From Paraglomus occultum (Eukaryota; Glomeromycota; Glomeromycetes; Paraglomerales; Paraglomeraceae): DNA of 26,706 nt. The stretch lies in NCBI GenBank assembly GCA_910592205.1, contig CAJVPJ010000377.1, positions 1-26,706 of the forward strand, written 5' to 3'. The position numbers and the translations under genes were made by a program. Shown here in pieces: positions 23,025 to 26,706 of the stretch. The stretch's first letter is position 1; every line of letters begins with the position of its first letter. Below the pieces are notes generated by a model. The model ran no database searches. It had not been told where the DNA came from and saw nothing but the letters and a program-made list of their open reading frames with translations.

Positions 23025-23348
23025 GATCGAAAGGAGATACTGACTTGCAGCAGAGATATTGTACTCATATCACCCCAAAATCCTAGTCCCGTGACATTCA
23101 CAGCATGTCAATTCTATTGGGGAAATCACAGACTCTCAGTGTGTTTAGCGCAAGTCAGATACTCTGTCAATTTTGTGTTAGACCAACATGTAAATAAAAT
23201 TTGTTCAGAGATCAAACAATAATCGATACCGTATTTATTTATTTTCCCAACACAATTTATGTATTAACAAATATCGTATTGATTGGTCCTATTCTTGCGA
23301 CGCTTTTACGCGCATACCGTCATCTGTTCATTTGCGTCTTGTTTACAT
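23025..23348. other. Spacer upstream of K4
   Basis: This 320-bp region should hold the K4 promoter on the minus strand. No convincing gene; the small frames on both strands overlap the K4 first exon in other frames. Confidence 0.5.
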
Positions 23349-23597
23349 ATGCATACTATAAAAGGAGAAACTAACCAGGTAAATCTAAATTTTAAAAAAA
23401 CATACTAACAGCGCTTTGTCAGAATAAATCATTTGCACGGCATTTATGACAGTCAACTTTCTACATTACTGAATAATTCTTTTCAGCATATCAAGAACGA
23501 ACAGGAAAAGAAAGTTCCGGAACGTGCCTTGGCTAATGCCAAACTTGTTGCTAGTAATAGTAATCTATTACATGTAGATGTTTTGATGCGACAATGA
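23349..23597 (+). CDS. Possible two-exon microprotein, 46 aa
   Basis: Proposed exons 23349-23378 (starting MHTIKGETNQ) and 23487-23597. The second exon begins after TTCTTTTCAG and reads HIKNEQEKKVPERALANAKL onward to a TGA: a charged, protein-like composition. The 108-nt intron starts GTAAAT and contains TACTAAC, the consensus branch-point sequence, though it sits far from the acceptor. The join is in phase 0. The second exon is more convincing than the first, which could be replaced by another upstream exon; TATAAA at about 23357 lies inside the proposed first exon and is awkward for that model. No family recognised. Confidence 0.3.
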
Positions 23598-24377
23598 GTT
23601 CTAAAATTATTTTATGTCAACAAGGTAAGGAGGAAACGTTAGTCCAAAACCACGTGTCTTTGGACGTGCAATTCGTTCAACTCGCAAAACAATTCCTTAT
23701 CAATGAATACAAGAGCATCCGTTGCCAATTATAGTGTAATTATTAGTTTGAGTAATAACGGGTTTCTTCTAGTCACATTTTTCTTGGAATCAACTGATTT
23801 ATCGTGTGATTTTGTTTAACAGCACTGTACTAACCTCGAAATCCTTTAATAATAATAAGTAACTTTTGTAGCAATCATTCCAGCTAAATTTTATTATTAC
23901 AGTATTATTATTTATATTTATATGATCCTCAATATTAATATCAATATAAATTAGTATCAATATCAGTTATCTATTATTGTGGCTTTTTATAATATTACAA
24001 TTCATATATTGACAGATTTTTTTACCAAAAAAAAAATCATAATTTAAATTCATAAGAGAGTGGACTAATTAATTTAAATTTTTTTTGCAAAGATAACTGG
24101 TTGTTCGTCTTACTTATGCGGAAAGAGAGTTCACTGTATTGTGTCCTGATTTGATTAAAACTACTTTATTATCACAAACAATGATCCTGTCCCATTTTGA
24201 GTTGTACTTTTATTTGGCATAGCTCTTTATTGCTAGTAACGTTTTACCCCCTATCACCTTGTTCTCATTTCGGCCAGGTAACTTCTTTCTCAATGGAGAG
24301 ACTTCAGTGCATATAGTTCACCGGGTATTATGTGGTAATAGTTTAGAGAGGTAACAACTGTTGGGCTTGTACTGTAA
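23598..24377. other. AT-rich spacer
   Basis: Low-complexity AT-rich sequence, especially 23845-24075 with runs of ATTATT and AATATTAATATC type. No gene or structured element is supported. Confidence 0.6.
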
Positions 24378-24667
24378 TTAGACATAGGTCCCAAGCCTTC
24401 TTGCGTCAGCTCTTTCCAAAAAGCTAACATATTCCTTATCGTTACGCATTGTATATTCTTCAAATTCGTCGTACTGCTCATTGTCCTGAGATTAAATAAT
24501 GAAAGTTTTCGGCTTACCTGTTAATATACCAGTGTAAGTTTGGAATATACAACGCGGACGTGATGACATTACTCGCGCGCGCCACGTTCGTGCCAACGCA
24601 AGGCTTACCAATGGTAGAATTTGAAGAAACGTTTTGGCAGTATTTCTAAAGCTTTTGTCCACAATTA

Positions 24668-25173
24668 CAGTGTGTAAAAAAAACCGAATATTTTTATTTT
24701 GTCATTGCTCCTCAATAAGTTAGTCAATTTTTATAAAAAATGGGTCATTGAAAGAGAAAAATAACCAAATTTATTTGATAACAATTAATAAGAAAACCGT
24801 TCTCCATTCCTCTCAATAATGAGCTCACAACTTTGTCTCATTGGTTTTACTAAATTAATTAACATGCTTTCCGAAATTCTAAATATCTCCAGTTCACCAA
24901 GATTTTTTGGCGTACGCCTCTCTACGTTATTCTTGACAATTCTCCAAAGGTTTTCTGTCGGATTTAAATCGGGACTATTCGATGGCCAGTCCATAACCGC
25001 CGGAATGTTTTCTTCAACGACTCTGTAGCAAGACGACTCGTGTGTTTTGGATAGTTGTCTCCATCTACCTCCAAGCATCCTATTTACTTCCGTCATATGT
25101 TTCTGGAGAATTTCTACATAAAATTTGGCATCCATTATCCTCCTGAAACAAATATCCGGTTTGTTACACACTG
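24668..25173 (-). mobile_element. Internally deleted Tc1/mariner-like element, 506 bp
   Basis: Both ends are visible. The left reads CAGTGTGTAAAAAAAACCG from 24668, and the right, read inward from 25173, CAGTGTGTAACAAACCGG; similarity continues into ATATTT for a terminal repeat of about 28 bp. Each end is flanked by TA (24666-24667 and 25174-25175), the target duplication of the Tc1/mariner superfamily. Inside, only the C-terminal part of a transposase remains. The element is therefore non-autonomous, derived by loss of the first part of the coding region, and would need a transposase in trans. It sits inside a host gene. Confidence 0.88.
24785..25138 (-). pseudogene. C-terminal fragment of a Tc1-like transposase
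   Basis: The homologous part runs from IMDAKFYVEILQKHM to the stop at 24785, about 117 residues. It carries the family hallmark DWPSNSPDLNPTENLW, which includes the last catalytic Glu of the DDE triad. The segment expected to hold the second catalytic Asp (family pattern near QQDxxPxH) is shortened to RWRQLSKTHESS, so that Asp is gone, and the DNA-binding domains and first Asp are absent. The open frame continues upstream to 25171 only by reading through the terminal repeat. Not functional. Confidence 0.88.
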
Positions 25174-25506
25174 TACGTCTGCTTCCAAGTAAACAGTACT
25201 TTCGTGTTTTCGATTACCCCTATTCACTTCCCTCAAGTCGTTTAGCTCACGCTTGACCACCGCCTTCAATTTATCCACGTATCCTGTCTCAAATTCGAGA
25301 CTAAATGGCTGATAATCACTATACCTAATCCAGAGCGTAAAAGGGAGATTTGTAAAAGCCTTTCGGACAGCAGTTGTAGCTCGCATTTTTTCACCTCGGG
25401 CTCGGTGAGATAAAGCGAGATTTTGATTTTACAAGAAACTCGGTTGATAAACTTTGTCGTATTGATATTTATGAATGACATGATTGCTGCGTAGTTCTGC
25501 AGTCCA

Positions 25507-25540
25507 CCCTCCATATATGCACGCCCTCTATATATGCACG
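25507..25540. repeat. 17-bp tandem duplication
   Basis: Two adjacent copies, ccctccatatatgcacg and ccctctatatatgcacg, differ at one base. They lie 121 bp upstream of the minus-strand ATG at 25386 and 115 bp upstream of the plus-strand ATG at 25655, so they may be part of a shared promoter. Confidence 0.9.
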
Positions 25541-25654
25541 CCGAGTCTTATTCCCGGACACTATAGTGACTTATATAACCAATCTTCTACTAATAATGAC
25601 AACGTATAAACATATTACCGTTCGGCATAACGTGGCGCAGAAAAACTTGTACGA

Positions 25655-26011
25655 ATGAACAAAAAAGCTAATTTAGGGTCCAAAGTCTCCATCGTGGGAG
25701 AATTGGATGTTGTACGAAAACAAACTCATCCTCTTATACGTCCGCTTCATCCTCCTCTACTACTCATAAACGGGATTACAAACAGCCAACCTAAAAAACT
25801 TAAAATCGAAAATAAAAATAAAGAAACAAACCAAGAGATACCCTCACTTACCACTTCTAACTTCAATGACTCGTCCACCGATACCAACAACAAAACAAAT
25901 CCTCCTCAAACCGAACCATCCCGTCAACCACGCAAAAGGCAATTACGCTCGTCTAAAAAAATATCTGAAATTGCATTCGCAAAATTAGACTTTTCCCAAA
26001 TATTAAATTAA
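25655..26011 (+). CDS. Hypothetical basic low-complexity protein, 118 aa
   Basis: Single-exon frame. Residues 1-42 are mixed with a Pro/Leu/His stretch (THPLIRPLHPPLLLING); 43-90 are rich in Asn, Thr, Ser, Lys and Pro and are probably disordered; 91-103 form a basic cluster, RQPRKRQLRSSKK, that could be a nuclear localisation signal; the end is ISEIAFAKLDFSQILN. TATAA at about 25573, some 80 bp upstream, and AATAAA at 26091-26096, 80 bp downstream, support a transcription unit. The family is not recognised. It could be a small nuclear protein or a remnant of a larger gene. Confidence 0.45.
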   Translation: MNKKANLGSKVSIVGELDVVRKQTHPLIRPLHPPLLLINGITNSQPKKLKIENKNKETNQEIPSLTTSNFNDSSTDTNNKTNPPQTEPSRQPRKRQLRSSKKISEIAFAKLDFSQILN

Positions 26012-26299
26012 TCCCAATAATAAATTAGTCTAAAATATCCACCTTTCTATAGCTACCAACAAAACACAATCTTCAAGTCCATGTAAACCAAATAAAGGGG
26101 CGCAGCCCCCAAACATATTATTCTAGTTACAATTTATAAAAGCGGGTCACAATAAATGAGATAAGGAATAAATTGATTCGTTGTGCGTTGTATCCTAGTA
26201 CCACAAATCTGACACAATTTTTGAGTAGCAATGCTTTATTAATACAAATACTTAAATATATACATAATAATATTAATATGCAATTAGCAAATCTATATG
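26012..26299. other. Convergent 3' spacer
   Basis: Between the plus-strand frame ending at 26011 and the minus-strand stop at 26300. Apart from the poly(A) signal and hairpin at 26091-26110 it is AT-rich and featureless. Confidence 0.6.
26091..26110 (+). terminator. Poly(A) signal followed by GC-rich hairpin
   Basis: AATAAA at 26091-26096 is directly followed by GGGGC-GCA-GCCCC, a perfect 5-bp stem in an otherwise AT-rich region. It fits 3' end formation for the preceding plus-strand frame; the hairpin's role is a guess. Confidence 0.4.
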
Positions 26300-26706
26300 T
26301 TAATTGGGTTTACGTTGCGCATGCCGATACCCTAATAAGGGATCTGTAAAGTTTTCGGCGCGCAACATATCGTAAAGCGACTGTTTCTTCTTTGTTGGAG
26401 GAGGTTTCGCCGTAGTCGTAGGACGTGAAGTAGATGCCCTTGAATAAAATTACGTTAGCATCCATCGTATTTTATCACATGATATATTTGTTAAACTTGA
26501 ACGTACTGGCTGCTTGCATCGCTTGATGTCTGTCGAACGGAGGGCCTCGATGGTTGTCTTGGATGTAATGCTAATAAAAAGTATATTGGTTTTTAATTAA
26601 TGACATGACTCTTTTTACTTGACAGGTGCAACGAATAACCGTTTATTACACTGATTTACCTGATGCATCATGATCCGTGCGTCTTGGTATCGCAACCCAC
26701 TCGGGT
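26300..26706 (-). CDS. 3' end of a minus-strand gene, three exons visible (partial)
   Basis: Exons: 26706-26660 (running off the window), 26570-26507, 26438-26300. GT-AG introns of 89 and 68 nt join in frame, with split codons at both junctions. The visible exons begin PEWVAIPRRTDHDAS, pass through a Ser/Pro/Thr-rich, probably disordered stretch (RPSVRQTSSDASSQ, then TTTAKPPPTKKK), and end in a compact tail, SLYDMLRAENFTDPLLGYRH, before the last few basic residues and TAA. Composition and three consistent junctions make it very likely coding, though each exon is short. I do not recognise the family; most of the protein lies beyond the right edge. Confidence 0.7.

Larger units (their letters stand above)
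24378..25386 (-). pseudogene. Two-exon gene interrupted by a Tc1-like insertion
   Basis: A minus-strand frame starts with ATG at 25386 and is open to the insertion point at 25174-25175. On the far side of the element (from 24665 down) the frame resumes exactly in phase, runs to a GTAAGC donor at 24608, and joins in phase 0 to a final exon at 24485-24378 with a charged composition (EQYDEFEEYTMRNDKEYVSF). The insertion adds 508 bp including the duplicated TA, which is not a multiple of three, and brings stops, so this copy is broken. The intact form would be about 125 residues. The N-terminal part (LWIRYSDYQPFSLEF, then VDKLKAVVKREL) weakly resembles the ubiquitin-like header of Crinkler-type proteins; I would not rely on that. 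The element has no AG at its far end, so clean splicing of it is unlikely. Confidence 0.5.

Noticed and set aside
24533-24649. Plus-strand exon-like frame (YNADVMTLLARATFVPTQ onward)
   Set aside because: Protein-like, but it lies antisense to the better-supported minus-strand gene that is continuous across the transposon, and no partner exons were found.

Overview
The window is eukaryotic and most likely fungal. It is AT-rich, and its genes are split by short GT-AG introns of about 68-123 nt, with poly(A) signals and AAT/TAA microsatellites. The kinases have features I associate with the expanded tyrosine-kinase-like (TKL) families of arbuscular mycorrhizal fungi (Glomeromycotina): a Cys-pair motif, then W-T/S-x-GN-x3-LD-x-FI, then a WIxF/Y linker, then the kinase domain, with 'GTPREYIELYSKCW' type C-lobes. 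The taxonomic call is inference from family resemblance. Exon models below were built by hand from reading frames, splice sites and comparison between paralogues inside the window.

Layout. (1) 546-5118, minus: four-exon gene K1, an N-terminal kinase-like domain with lost catalytic residues followed by 40 tandem ribonuclease-inhibitor-type leucine-rich repeats. (2) 6513-9221, minus: four-exon kinase K2. (3) 9222-14041: 4.8 kb spacer with a possible small secreted protein, a possible one-pass membrane microprotein, and a palindromic element. (4) 14042-17142, plus: kinase K3, a paralogue of K2 in head-to-head orientation, with a broken or misread N-terminus. (5) 19838-21262, plus: three-exon bestrophin-family anion channel. 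(6) 21711-23024, minus: kinase K4, a paralogue of the K1 kinase half with identical intron positions, catalytic residues intact and no LRRs. (7) 23349-26706: a possible microprotein, a two-exon minus-strand gene interrupted by an internally deleted Tc1-like transposon, a basic low-complexity protein, and the 3' end of another minus-strand gene.

The kinases form two paralogous pairs. K1 and K4 look like a pseudokinase-LRR receptor and an active LRR-free kinase. K2 and K3 carry four successive linker-plus-N-lobe modules, of which only the last is a complete kinase; the first three look like decayed N-lobe fragments separated by Cys-rich zinc-ribbon-like motifs. These architectures are the most unusual content of the window. 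A joint signalling role is inference from domain content and proximity only.
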